DNA of 6,710 nt, taken from positions 1 through 6,710 of the forward strand of contig CAIWDQ010000343.1 of the NCBI GenBank assembly GCA_903911455.1. The letters run 5' to 3'. Shown piece after piece: positions 1 to 5,348 of this stretch. The first letter of the stretch is position 1; the number at the start of each line of letters is the position of its first letter. The translations under genes and the position numbers were made by a program. The notes below the pieces were generated by a model that searched no databases, was not told where the DNA came from, and saw only the letters and a program-made list of their open reading frames with translations. Source of the stretch: an uncultured bacterium. GTDB taxonomy: Bacteria > Bacteroidota > Bacteroidia > Bacteroidales > JACABE01.

Positions 1-923
1 CAATCGCTCCATTTAATGGTACTCCCCCTACTACTTTTTTCTGGGTTTCATCTACAATTATTTTAATTGCTGGGACTTTATTTATTATGTGGTTAGGTGA
101 AAAAATCACAGATAAAGGAATAGGAAATGGTATTTCTTTATTAATAATGGTAGGTATTATTGCAAGACTTCCTTTTGCACTCGTAGGCGAATTTGCTTCA
201 AGAATGGAAGAGCAAGGTGGTGGACTTGTAATATTTCTTGTTGAATTGATTGTGTTAATATTTGTTATATTAATTAGTATACTATTAGTTCAAGGAACTA
301 GAAAAATCCCTGTACAATATGCAAAACGTATTGTAGGAAATAAACAATATGGAGGTGTCAGACAATATATTCCACTTAAAGTTAATGCTGCTGGCGTTAT
401 GCCTATTATTTTTGCTCAGGCAATTATGTTTATACCAATAACTGTTGCAGGCTTTGCTTCTTCAGATACTTTGACTGGATTTGTTTCTGTTTTTTCTAAT
501 TTTAATGGATTTTGGTATAATTTTGTCTTTGCTTTAATGATAATTGCTTTTACATACTTTTATACAGCTGTAACAATTAATCCTAATCAAATGGCTGAAG
601 AAATGAAAAAGAATGGGGGATTTATACCTGGAGTTAAACCTGGAAAAAAAACAGCTGAGTTTTTAGATACTGTAATGTCAAAAATTACTTTACCGGGATC
701 ATTATTTTTAGCTTTTGTTGCAGTAATGCCTGCCTTGGTTAGAATAGTAGGAGTAAATCAACAATTTGCTCAATTTTATGGTGGAACATCTTTATTAATT
801 TTAGTTGGTGTTGTTTTAGATACTTTACAACAGATTGAAAGTCATCTTTTAATGAGACATTATGATGGTCTTACTAAATCTGGAAGAATAAAGGGAAGAA
901 ATGCAATGAGTATAAGTGCATAA
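1..923 (+). CDS. secY: Protein translocase subunit SecY (partial, 5' end outside window)
   Basis: SecY is the channel-forming subunit of the SecYEG translocon in the inner membrane and passes unfolded proteins across or into it. The first complete codon is at position 3, and 306 residues are present up to TAA at 921-923. The frame is open to the window edge, so the ATG at 87 is internal. Family members have about 440 residues, so roughly the first 140 (TM1-3) are missing. The visible part starts just before TM4 and runs through TM10. The signature MWLGEKITDKGIGNGIS (from 87) joins TM4 to TM5. The basic TRKIPVQYAKR stretch and the PLKVNAAGVMP motif belong to the TM6-TM7 region. The cytoplasmic loop between TM8 and TM9 carries GFIPGVKPGKKTAEFLD, with Lys (codon 636-638) where E. 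coli has the conserved Arg357. The gene lies 20 bases before map, as in other Bacteroidota. Identification is certain. Confidence 0.98.
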   Translation, partial: IAPFNGTPPTTFFWVSSTIILIAGTLFIMWLGEKITDKGIGNGISLLIMVGIIARLPFALVGEFASRMEEQGGGLVIFLVELIVLIFVILISILLVQGTRKIPVQYAKRIVGNKQYGGVRQYIPLKVNAAGVMPIIFAQAIMFIPITVAGFASSDTLTGFVSVFSNFNGFWYNFVFALMIIAFTYFYTAVTINPNQMAEEMKKNGGFIPGVKPGKKTAEFLDTVMSKITLPGSLFLAFVAVMPALVRIVGVNQQFAQFYGGTSLLILVGVVLDTLQQIESHLLMRHYDGLTKSGRIKGRNAMSISA

Positions 924-943
924 TTACTGTTTAAAAAAATGTA

Positions 944-1720
944 ATGATACATTATAAAACTAGCAATGAAATTGAATTAATTAGAGAAAGTTCTTTACTT
1001 GTTGGCAAGACTTTGGCTGAAGTTGCTAAGTTTATTAAACCCGGAGTTGAAATTATATTTTTAGATAATATAGCTGAAGAATTTATTAGAGACAATAAAG
1101 CTATTCCAGGTTTTAAAGGATATAATGGATTTCCTAATACTTTATGTATATCTATTAATGAGGAAGTAGTTCATGGAATACCAAGTAAAAGAATATTGCT
1201 TGAAGGAGATATAGTTTCTATCGACTGTGGAGTTATTAAAAATGAATATTACGGAGACTCTGCTTATACTTTTGCTGTAGGTGAAATAAATGAAAGTAAA
1301 AGAAATTTAATTGATATAACAAAACAATCACTTTATAAGGGGTTAGAAGTAGCTATAGAAGGGAAACGAATTGGTGATATTGGTTTTGAAATTCAAAATT
1401 TTGTTGAACTATTTGGTTATTCTGTTGTAAGAGATTTAGTTGGTCATGGCATTGGTAAAAAACTTCATGAAAAACCAGAAGTCCCAAATTATGGAAAAAG
1501 AGGAACAGGATTAAAGTTAAGTGAAGGTTTAGTTATTGCTGTAGAACCAATGATTAATCTTGGTAGAAAGGAAGTTATTCAAGGGAAAGATGGTTGGACC
1601 ATTTCTACTGCAGATCAGTTATCATCAGCTCATTTTGAGCACACAGTTGCAATTAGAAAGGATAAAGTAGATATTCTTTCAAGTTTTTATGATATAGAAA
1701 TAGTTTTAAATAAACAATAA
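944..1720 (+). CDS. map: Methionine aminopeptidase, type I
   Basis: Map removes the initiator methionine from new proteins as they leave the ribosome, acting in the cytosol with two metal ions. At 258 residues it has the usual length of a type I enzyme without an N-terminal extension. All five metal ligands of the pita-bread fold are visible: Asp94 (SIDCG), Asp105 (GDSAYTF), His168 (GHGIGKKLHE), Glu201 (AVEPM) and Glu232 (FEHTVAI). His77 (VVHGIP) matches the substrate-side histidine. The ATG at 944 is preceded by an A-run and no Shine-Dalgarno sequence. An ATG-TAA pair at 939-944 overlaps the start by one base. Translation ends in two in-frame TAA codons (1718-1723). Its place between secY and infA is common in Bacteroidales and suggests co-transcription with the ribosomal genes. 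Confidence 0.98.
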   Translation: MIHYKTSNEIELIRESSLLVGKTLAEVAKFIKPGVEIIFLDNIAEEFIRDNKAIPGFKGYNGFPNTLCISINEEVVHGIPSKRILLEGDIVSIDCGVIKNEYYGDSAYTFAVGEINESKRNLIDITKQSLYKGLEVAIEGKRIGDIGFEIQNFVELFGYSVVRDLVGHGIGKKLHEKPEVPNYGKRGTGLKLSEGLVIAVEPMINLGRKEVIQGKDGWTISTADQLSSAHFEHTVAIRKDKVDILSSFYDIEIVLNKQ

Positions 1721-1735
1721 TAAGAACTGAGTTAA

Positions 1736-1954
1736 ATGGCAAAACAAACATCAATTCAACAAGATGGAACTGTAATTGAATCTTTAGGGAATGCAATGTT
1801 TCGAGTTGAATTGGAAAACGGACATGTAATTACTGCTCACATTTCAGGTAAAATGAGAATGCATTATATTAAAATTTTACCTGGTGATAGAGTTCAGCTA
1901 GAAATGTCTCCATATGATTTAACAAAAGGTAGAATAACGTTTAGATACAAATAA
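1736..1954 (+). CDS. infA: Translation initiation factor IF-1
   Basis: IF-1 binds the A site of the 30S subunit and helps IF-2 and IF-3 to place the initiator tRNA. The product has 72 residues, the standard bacterial length, and is a single OB (S1-type) domain. Family motifs are clear: the central AHISGKMRMHYIKILPGDRV (34-53) and the terminal YDLTKGRITFRYK (60-72). The start is 15 bases after the map stop, with no Shine-Dalgarno sequence between them. The next gene, rpmJ, follows after 14 bases of nearly pure A and T, so the two are surely on one message. Nothing unusual was seen in the protein. Confidence 0.98.
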   Translation: MAKQTSIQQDGTVIESLGNAMFRVELENGHVITAHISGKMRMHYIKILPGDRVQLEMSPYDLTKGRITFRYK

Positions 1955-1968
1955 AAAAAATAATAAAA

Positions 1969-2085
1969 ATGAAAGTAAGAACATCTGTTAAAAAACGATC
2001 TCCTGAATGTAAGATTGTTCGTAGAAAAGGTAGGATTTATGTTATAAATAAAAAGAATCCTAAATTTAAACAAAGACAGGGATAA
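1969..2085 (+). CDS. rpmJ: 50S ribosomal protein L36 (zinc-independent form)
   Basis: This short gene encodes 38 residues beginning MKVRTSVKKRSPECKIVRRK and ending NPKFKQRQG. L36 is a small protein of the large subunit that packs against 23S rRNA. The usual family pattern MKVRxSVKK...CK.IRRKG...NP.HKQRQG is obvious. Of the four classical zinc ligands (Cys11, Cys14, Cys27, His32) only Cys14 remains: position 11 is Ser, position 27 is Asn, and the histidine position is Phe33 after a one-residue insertion before NP. This is the so-called C-minus form, which I recall as usual in Bacteroidota, so it should be functional without zinc. The start lies 14 bases after infA in an A-rich spacer without a Shine-Dalgarno sequence. 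The stop TAA is at 2083-2085. Confidence 0.96.
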   Translation: MKVRTSVKKRSPECKIVRRKGRIYVINKKNPKFKQRQG

Positions 2086-2114
2086 TTTAAATTTAATCAA
2101 CAATATTTAACTTT

Positions 2115-2495
2115 ATGGCAAGAATTGCAGGAATTGATTTACCAAAAAATAAAAGAGGTGAAATTGGATTAACCTATGTTTATGGTATTGGTAGAAGTAC
2201 AGCTCAGAAAATACTTAATGATGCTGGAATAGATATTAATAAAAAAGTCGTTGATTGGTCTGATGATGAACAAAACATTATTAGAACTTTGATTAATGAT
2301 AAATATAAAGTCGAAGGTGCACTTCGTTCGGAAACACAAATGAATATTAAACGTTTGATGGATATTGGTTGTTATCGAGGAATACGACATCGTTTAGGTT
2401 TACCTTGCAGAGGGCAAAGTACAAAGAATAATGCTAGAACAAGAAAAGGAAGAAAGAAAACTGTTGCTAATAAAAAGAAAGCACCTAAAGGTTAG
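2115..2495 (+). CDS. rpsM: 30S ribosomal protein S13
   Basis: S13 sits in the head of the small subunit, contacts 16S rRNA and the P-site tRNA, and forms bridges to the large subunit. The 126-residue product starts MARIAGIDLPKNKRGEI and has the YVYGIGRSTAQKIL helical motif (22-34), the KRLMDIGCYRGIRHRLGLP segment (79-97) and the basic tail GQSTKNNARTRKGRKKT followed by a lysine-rich end. Ser102 stands where many bacteria have Arg (GQRTK), but GQSTKNNARTRKG is the version I associate with Bacteroidota. It is the first gene of the classical alpha operon (rpsM-rpsK-rpsD-rpoA-rplQ). It follows rpmJ by 29 AT-rich bases with no visible Shine-Dalgarno sequence. Confidence 0.98.
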   Translation: MARIAGIDLPKNKRGEIGLTYVYGIGRSTAQKILNDAGIDINKKVVDWSDDEQNIIRTLINDKYKVEGALRSETQMNIKRLMDIGCYRGIRHRLGLPCRGQSTKNNARTRKGRKKTVANKKKAPKG

Positions 2496-2546
2496 TAAAT
2501 AATATTTTTAATTATAATCAATTCGAATAATTTACAATAATTTGAT

Positions 2547-2936
2547 ATGGCAAAAACTGCTAAAATTACAAAGAAAAGGATAGTAAAAGTTGAACCATTA
2601 GGTAGAGCCTATATTTTTGCATCTTTTAATAATATTATCATATCCTTAACAAATAATGCAGGTCAGGTTATTTCTTGGGCATCTGCTGGTAAAATGGGAT
2701 TTAAAGGTTCAAAGAAGAATACACCATATGCTGCTCAAATGGCTGCAACTGATTGTACAAAAGTTGCTTTTGATCTAGGTTTACGTAAAGTTAAAGTGTT
2801 TGTTAAAGGTCCAGGAGCAGGTAGAGAATCTGCGATCAGAACAATTAATGCTTCTGGTATCGAAGTATTAGAAATTATGGATACTACTCCATTACCACAT
2901 AATGGTTGTAGACCACCAAAAAGAAGAAGAGTTTAA
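2547..2936 (+). CDS. rpsK: 30S ribosomal protein S11
   Basis: S11 lies on the platform of the small subunit near the mRNA exit and the 3' region of 16S rRNA. The product has 129 residues, normal for the family. Diagnostic stretches are FASFNNIIISLTNNAGQVISW (24-44), ASAGKMGFKGSKKNTPYAAQ (45-64), KGPGAGRESAIR (87-98) and the C-terminal HNGCRPPKRRRV (118-129), the last one of the most conserved S11 motifs. The spacer from rpsM is 51 bases, almost only A and T, and contains a short direct repeat AATAATTT at 2526-2533 and 2536-2543, probably low-complexity chance. No Shine-Dalgarno sequence precedes the ATG. Confidence 0.98.
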   Translation: MAKTAKITKKRIVKVEPLGRAYIFASFNNIIISLTNNAGQVISWASAGKMGFKGSKKNTPYAAQMAATDCTKVAFDLGLRKVKVFVKGPGAGRESAIRTINASGIEVLEIMDTTPLPHNGCRPPKRRRV

Positions 2937-2972
2937 TAAATTTGTATTTCACAATAAAACACATAGAATAGT

Positions 2973-3581
2973 ATGGCAAGATATACAGGGCCAAAAACAA
3001 AAATTGCGAGAAGATTTAAGGATCCTATTTTTGGACCAGATAAGTCCTTTGAAAAAAAGAATTATCCTCCTGGTCAACACGGTGGTGGGAATAAAAGAAG
3101 AGGGAAGCAATCAGAATATGCTTTACAGTTAATGGAAAAGCAAAAAGCTAAATATACTTATGGTATATTAGAGAAACAGTTTAAAAATATATTCCATAAT
3201 GCTTCACATAAAAAAGGTGTAACTGGTGTAGTACTTTTACAACTTATAGAATCACGTTTAGATAATGTTGTTTTTCGTTTAGGAATTGCTCCTAGTAGAA
3301 GTGCAGCACGTCAATTAGTTTCTCATAGACATATTGAAGTTAATCATAAAGTAGTCAATATTCCTTCTTATAGTCTTAAAACAGGAGATATTGTAAGTGT
3401 AAGAGAAAAAGCAAAATCACTTGAGGTTATTACATATTCAATTGCAAGTAAAAGAAATAGTTTCTCTTGGTTAGAATGGGATGCAGCTAGTTTAACTGGG
3501 AAATTTTTGAATTATCCTGATAGAGAAGATATTCCGGAAAATATTAAAGAACAATTAATCGTGGAATTGTATTCTAAATAG
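2973..3581 (+). CDS. rpsD: 30S ribosomal protein S4 (zinc-independent form)
   Basis: S4 is a primary 16S rRNA-binding protein that starts assembly of the small-subunit body and lines the mRNA entry channel. In E. coli it also represses the alpha operon. The product has 202 residues. The N-terminal part contains GPDKSFEKKNYPPGQHGGGN (21-40) but no cysteine, so it is the C-minus type without a zinc knuckle. The S4 RNA-binding domain spans about 94-156, including SRLDNVVFRLGIAPSRSAAR and the VNHKVVNIPSY loop. The C-terminal end (SWLEWD and FLNYPDREDIPENI) is typical. The start follows rpsK by 36 bases. Whether S4 controls this operon here cannot be told from sequence, but the gap after the gene has inverted repeats. 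Confidence 0.98.
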   Translation: MARYTGPKTKIARRFKDPIFGPDKSFEKKNYPPGQHGGGNKRRGKQSEYALQLMEKQKAKYTYGILEKQFKNIFHNASHKKGVTGVVLLQLIESRLDNVVFRLGIAPSRSAARQLVSHRHIEVNHKVVNIPSYSLKTGDIVSVREKAKSLEVITYSIASKRNSFSWLEWDAASLTGKFLNYPDREDIPENIKEQLIVELYSK

Positions 3582-3582
3582 T

Positions 3583-3625
3583 TTTTGTTGTTGCAAAACG
3601 AATGGATTGAAGTTTTTATCTTCAA
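3583..3625 (+). other. Two small inverted repeats in the rpsD-rpoA gap
   Basis: The 74-base spacer between rpsD and rpoA is the widest inside the operon. It holds two possible small hairpins: TTTTG (3583-3587) with CAAAA (3594-3598) around a 6-base loop, and TTGAAG (3607-3612) with CTTCAA (3620-3625) around a 7-base loop. The second is followed by CAATTTTAT, which is only a poor U-tract. They could act as a weak attenuator, an RNA-processing site or a protein-binding site that sets the ratio of ribosomal proteins to RNA polymerase alpha. They could equally be chance in AT-rich DNA, since the stems have only 5 and 6 pairs. Confidence 0.25.
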
Positions 3626-3655
3626 CAATTTTATAAATTAGAAAAAATTAAATAA

Positions 3656-4648
3656 ATGGCAATATTAGCTTTTCAAAAACCTGATAAGGTTATAATGATT
3701 GAAGCAGACGATTTTAAAGGTGTCTTTGAATTCCGTCCTTTAGAGTCTGGGTATGGAATAACAATAGGAAATGCTTTACGAAGAATATTGTTATCATCAC
3801 TTGAAGGCTTTGCGATTACTTCAATAAAAATTGAAAAAGTAGATCAGGAATTTTCTACAATTAAAGGTGTAGTTGAAGATGTTACTGAAATGATTCTTAA
3901 CTTAAAACAAGTTCGTTTTAAACGTCAACTTGAAAATATATCAAATGAAAAGATTCAATTTATTATAAGTGGACAAGATTCTTTTAAAGCTGGTGATATT
4001 AATAAATTTCTTAATGGATTTCAGGTTTTAAATCCTGAATTAGTTATTTGTAATATGGATCCATCTGTAAAACTTAATATGGAACTAAATATTAATAAAG
4101 GTAGAGGATATGTTCCCGCAGAAGAGAATAAAAATATTACGGATAGTATTGGAACTATAGCAATTGATTCTATACACACTCCAATTAGAAATGTTAAATA
4201 CATTATTGATAATTTTAGAGTAGAACAGAAAACAGATTATGAAAAACTTATTCTTGAAATTGCAACTGATGGTTCTATTCATCCTAAAGAAGCATTAAAA
4301 GAAGCTGCTAAGATATTAATTCATCATTTTATGTTATTCTCTGATGAAAGAATTACCATGGAAACTGAAGAGAAAGCTATTAATGAAGAATTTGATGAAA
4401 ATACATTACATATACGTCAACTTTTAAAAACTAAGTTAGTAGATATGGATCTTTCTGTAAGAGCATTAAACTGTCTTAAAGCTGCGGAAGTTGAAACATT
4501 AGGAGATTTAGTTTCTTTTAATAAAAATGATTTATTGAAGTTTAGAAACTTTGGTAAGAAATCATTAACAGAATTAGAACAATTAGTTAAAAGTAAAAGC
4601 TTAGAATTCGGCATAAATATTGCTAAATATAAATTAGATAAGGATTAA
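3656..4648 (+). CDS. rpoA: DNA-directed RNA polymerase subunit alpha
   Basis: The alpha subunit dimerises to start assembly of RNA polymerase, and its C-terminal domain contacts upstream promoter DNA and activators. The product has 330 residues, a normal length. The N-terminal assembly domain (about 1-235) shows GYGITIGNALRRILLSSLEG (32-51), the conserved dimer and beta-contact segment. A flexible acidic linker around 236-255 leads to the C-terminal domain (about 256-330) with the helix-hairpin-helix type sequence. There, LSVRALNCLK (266-275) and NFGKKSLTEL (298-307) keep the residues matching the DNA-binding Arg265, Asn268, Cys269 and Lys298 of E. coli, here Arg269, Asn272, Cys273 and Lys302. 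The start is chosen from the conserved N-terminal length, and the ATG follows an A-rich stretch with no Shine-Dalgarno sequence. The gene rplQ follows after 5 bases, so translation is probably coupled. Confidence 0.98.
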   Translation: MAILAFQKPDKVIMIEADDFKGVFEFRPLESGYGITIGNALRRILLSSLEGFAITSIKIEKVDQEFSTIKGVVEDVTEMILNLKQVRFKRQLENISNEKIQFIISGQDSFKAGDINKFLNGFQVLNPELVICNMDPSVKLNMELNINKGRGYVPAEENKNITDSIGTIAIDSIHTPIRNVKYIIDNFRVEQKTDYEKLILEIATDGSIHPKEALKEAAKILIHHFMLFSDERITMETEEKAINEEFDENTLHIRQLLKTKLVDMDLSVRALNCLKAAEVETLGDLVSFNKNDLLKFRNFGKKSLTELEQLVKSKSLEFGINIAKYKLDKD

Positions 4649-4653
4649 TCACA

Positions 4654-5223
4654 ATGAGACACGCTAGAAAAGTTAATAAACTAGGAAGAACATCTGCTCA
4701 TAGATCGCATATGTTATCAAATATGGCAACATCTTTAATTTTACACAAAAGAATTAATACTACTGTTGCTAAAGCTAAAGAATTAAGAAAATATGTTGAG
4801 CCTTTAATTAATAAATCTAAGGATGATTCAACCCATTCACGTAGAACTGTATTTAGTTATTTGCAAAGTAAAGAAGCTGTTACTGAATTATTCACTCAGG
4901 TATGTAATAAAATAGGCAACAGACCTGGTGGTTATACCAGAATTCTAAAAACCGGTAGCCGTTTAGGGGATAATGCTGAAATGTGTATGATGGAATTAGT
5001 TGATTATAATGAAAACTTATTAGCAGCTAAGGAAGAAAAAGCAGGCAAATCTACACGTAGAAAAAGATCTACTAAAAAGAAAACTGATGCTGATGTTGTT
5101 GTTGCAAAAGAAACTGTTGCTACACATCATGAAGAAGTTAAAGTTGTAGAAGAAGTAAAAGACGAAGTTGCAGAAAATAATATTGAAGCAACTGAATCAG
5201 AAGAAGAAAAAACTGAAGAATAG
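4654..5223 (+). CDS. rplQ: 50S ribosomal protein L17 with charged C-terminal extension
   Basis: L17 is a large-subunit protein near the peptide exit tunnel. The core (1-122) is typical: MRHARKVNKLGRTSAHRSHM at the start, RINTTVAKAKELRKYVEPLI (33-52) in the middle and NRPGGYTRILKTGSRLGDNA (89-108) before MCMMELVDYNE. After the core comes a tail of about 67 residues. A basic patch, KSTRRKRSTKKK (132-143), is followed by a Val/Glu/Lys-rich, strongly acidic end with many Glu (144-189). The whole protein has 189 residues, against about 120-130 in E. coli-type L17. Tailed L17 proteins are known in Bacteroidota, though the tail sequence varies. The tail looks disordered and its role is unknown. The gene is 5 bases after rpoA and is the last before a strong terminator. 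Confidence 0.97.
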   Translation: MRHARKVNKLGRTSAHRSHMLSNMATSLILHKRINTTVAKAKELRKYVEPLINKSKDDSTHSRRTVFSYLQSKEAVTELFTQVCNKIGNRPGGYTRILKTGSRLGDNAEMCMMELVDYNENLLAAKEEKAGKSTRRKRSTKKKTDADVVVAKETVATHHEEVKVVEEVKDEVAENNIEATESEEEKTEE

Positions 5224-5248
5224 TTAATATAACTATCTTTAAATATTG

Positions 5249-5281
5249 AAAGGATAAAGTTTTAAACTTTATCCTTTTTTT
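5249..5281 (+). terminator. Intrinsic terminator of the ribosomal/rpoA operon
   Basis: A perfect inverted repeat, AAAGGATAAAGTTT (5249-5262) and AAACTTTATCCTTT (5264-5277) around a single T, starts 25 bases after the rplQ stop. In RNA it would form a stem of about 12 pairs with a small loop. The downstream arm runs into seven T (5275-5281), as expected for a rho-independent terminator on the + strand. The stem is AT-rich with a short GG/CC step, usual for this genome. No gene on the opposite strand converges on it, and the matching run on the other strand is only three T, so it should act mainly in one direction. Confidence 0.9.
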
Positions 5282-5306
5282 ATGCTTATATGTTGTTATT
5301 AATTCA

Positions 5307-5314
5307 TAACTTTG
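5307..5314 (+). promoter_or_regulatory. Likely Bacteroidota-type -7 promoter element for eno
   Basis: TAACTTTG fits the TAnnTTTG element recognised by the primary sigma factor of Bacteroides and Flavobacterium. It lies 25 bases beyond the terminator and 34 bases before the eno ATG, so transcription would start near 5320 and give a leader of about 28 bases, rich in A and T. A good -33 element (TTTG or TTG at about 19-21 bases upstream) is missing: the nearest TTG, at 5293-5295, is only 11 bases away. The position in the only free gap after a terminator is the main support. Confidence 0.6.
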
Positions 5315-5348
5315 AACCCTAATATTAAAATTACAAATAATACAAATT

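Noticed and set aside
87..89. ATG at 87 as the start of secY.
   Set aside because: The frame is open upstream to position 3 and encodes the normal SecY TM4 region, so this Met is internal and the gene is simply cut by the window edge.
1894..2390. Open frames on the - strand across infA, rpmJ and rpsM.
   Set aside because: They are antisense to conserved genes, and their Phe/Ile/Tyr/Asn/Ser-rich products are what reversed AT-rich coding DNA gives.
2418..2420. Ser102 in S13 where many bacteria have Arg (GQRTK).
   Set aside because: GQSTKNNARTRKG is the form I associate with Bacteroidota, so it is a lineage trait and not a defect.
2526..2543. Direct repeat AATAATTT twice at a 10-base distance before rpsK.
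   Set aside because: It contains only A and T and is short, so it is best explained by low complexity.
2937..2944. TAAATTTG, a match to the TAnnTTTG promoter element, directly after rpsK and before rpsD.
   Set aside because: It lies inside an operon, has no TTG at 19-21 bases upstream, and such matches are frequent by chance in AT-rich spacers.
2902..3132. Open frame of 76 codons overlapping the ends of rpsK and rpsD.
   Set aside because: It is a shifted-frame shadow of two well-conserved ribosomal genes and its product resembles no family I know.
4021..4614. Three - strand open frames inside rpoA.
   Set aside because: All are fully antisense to a conserved rpoA and show no protein motif or start-site signal.
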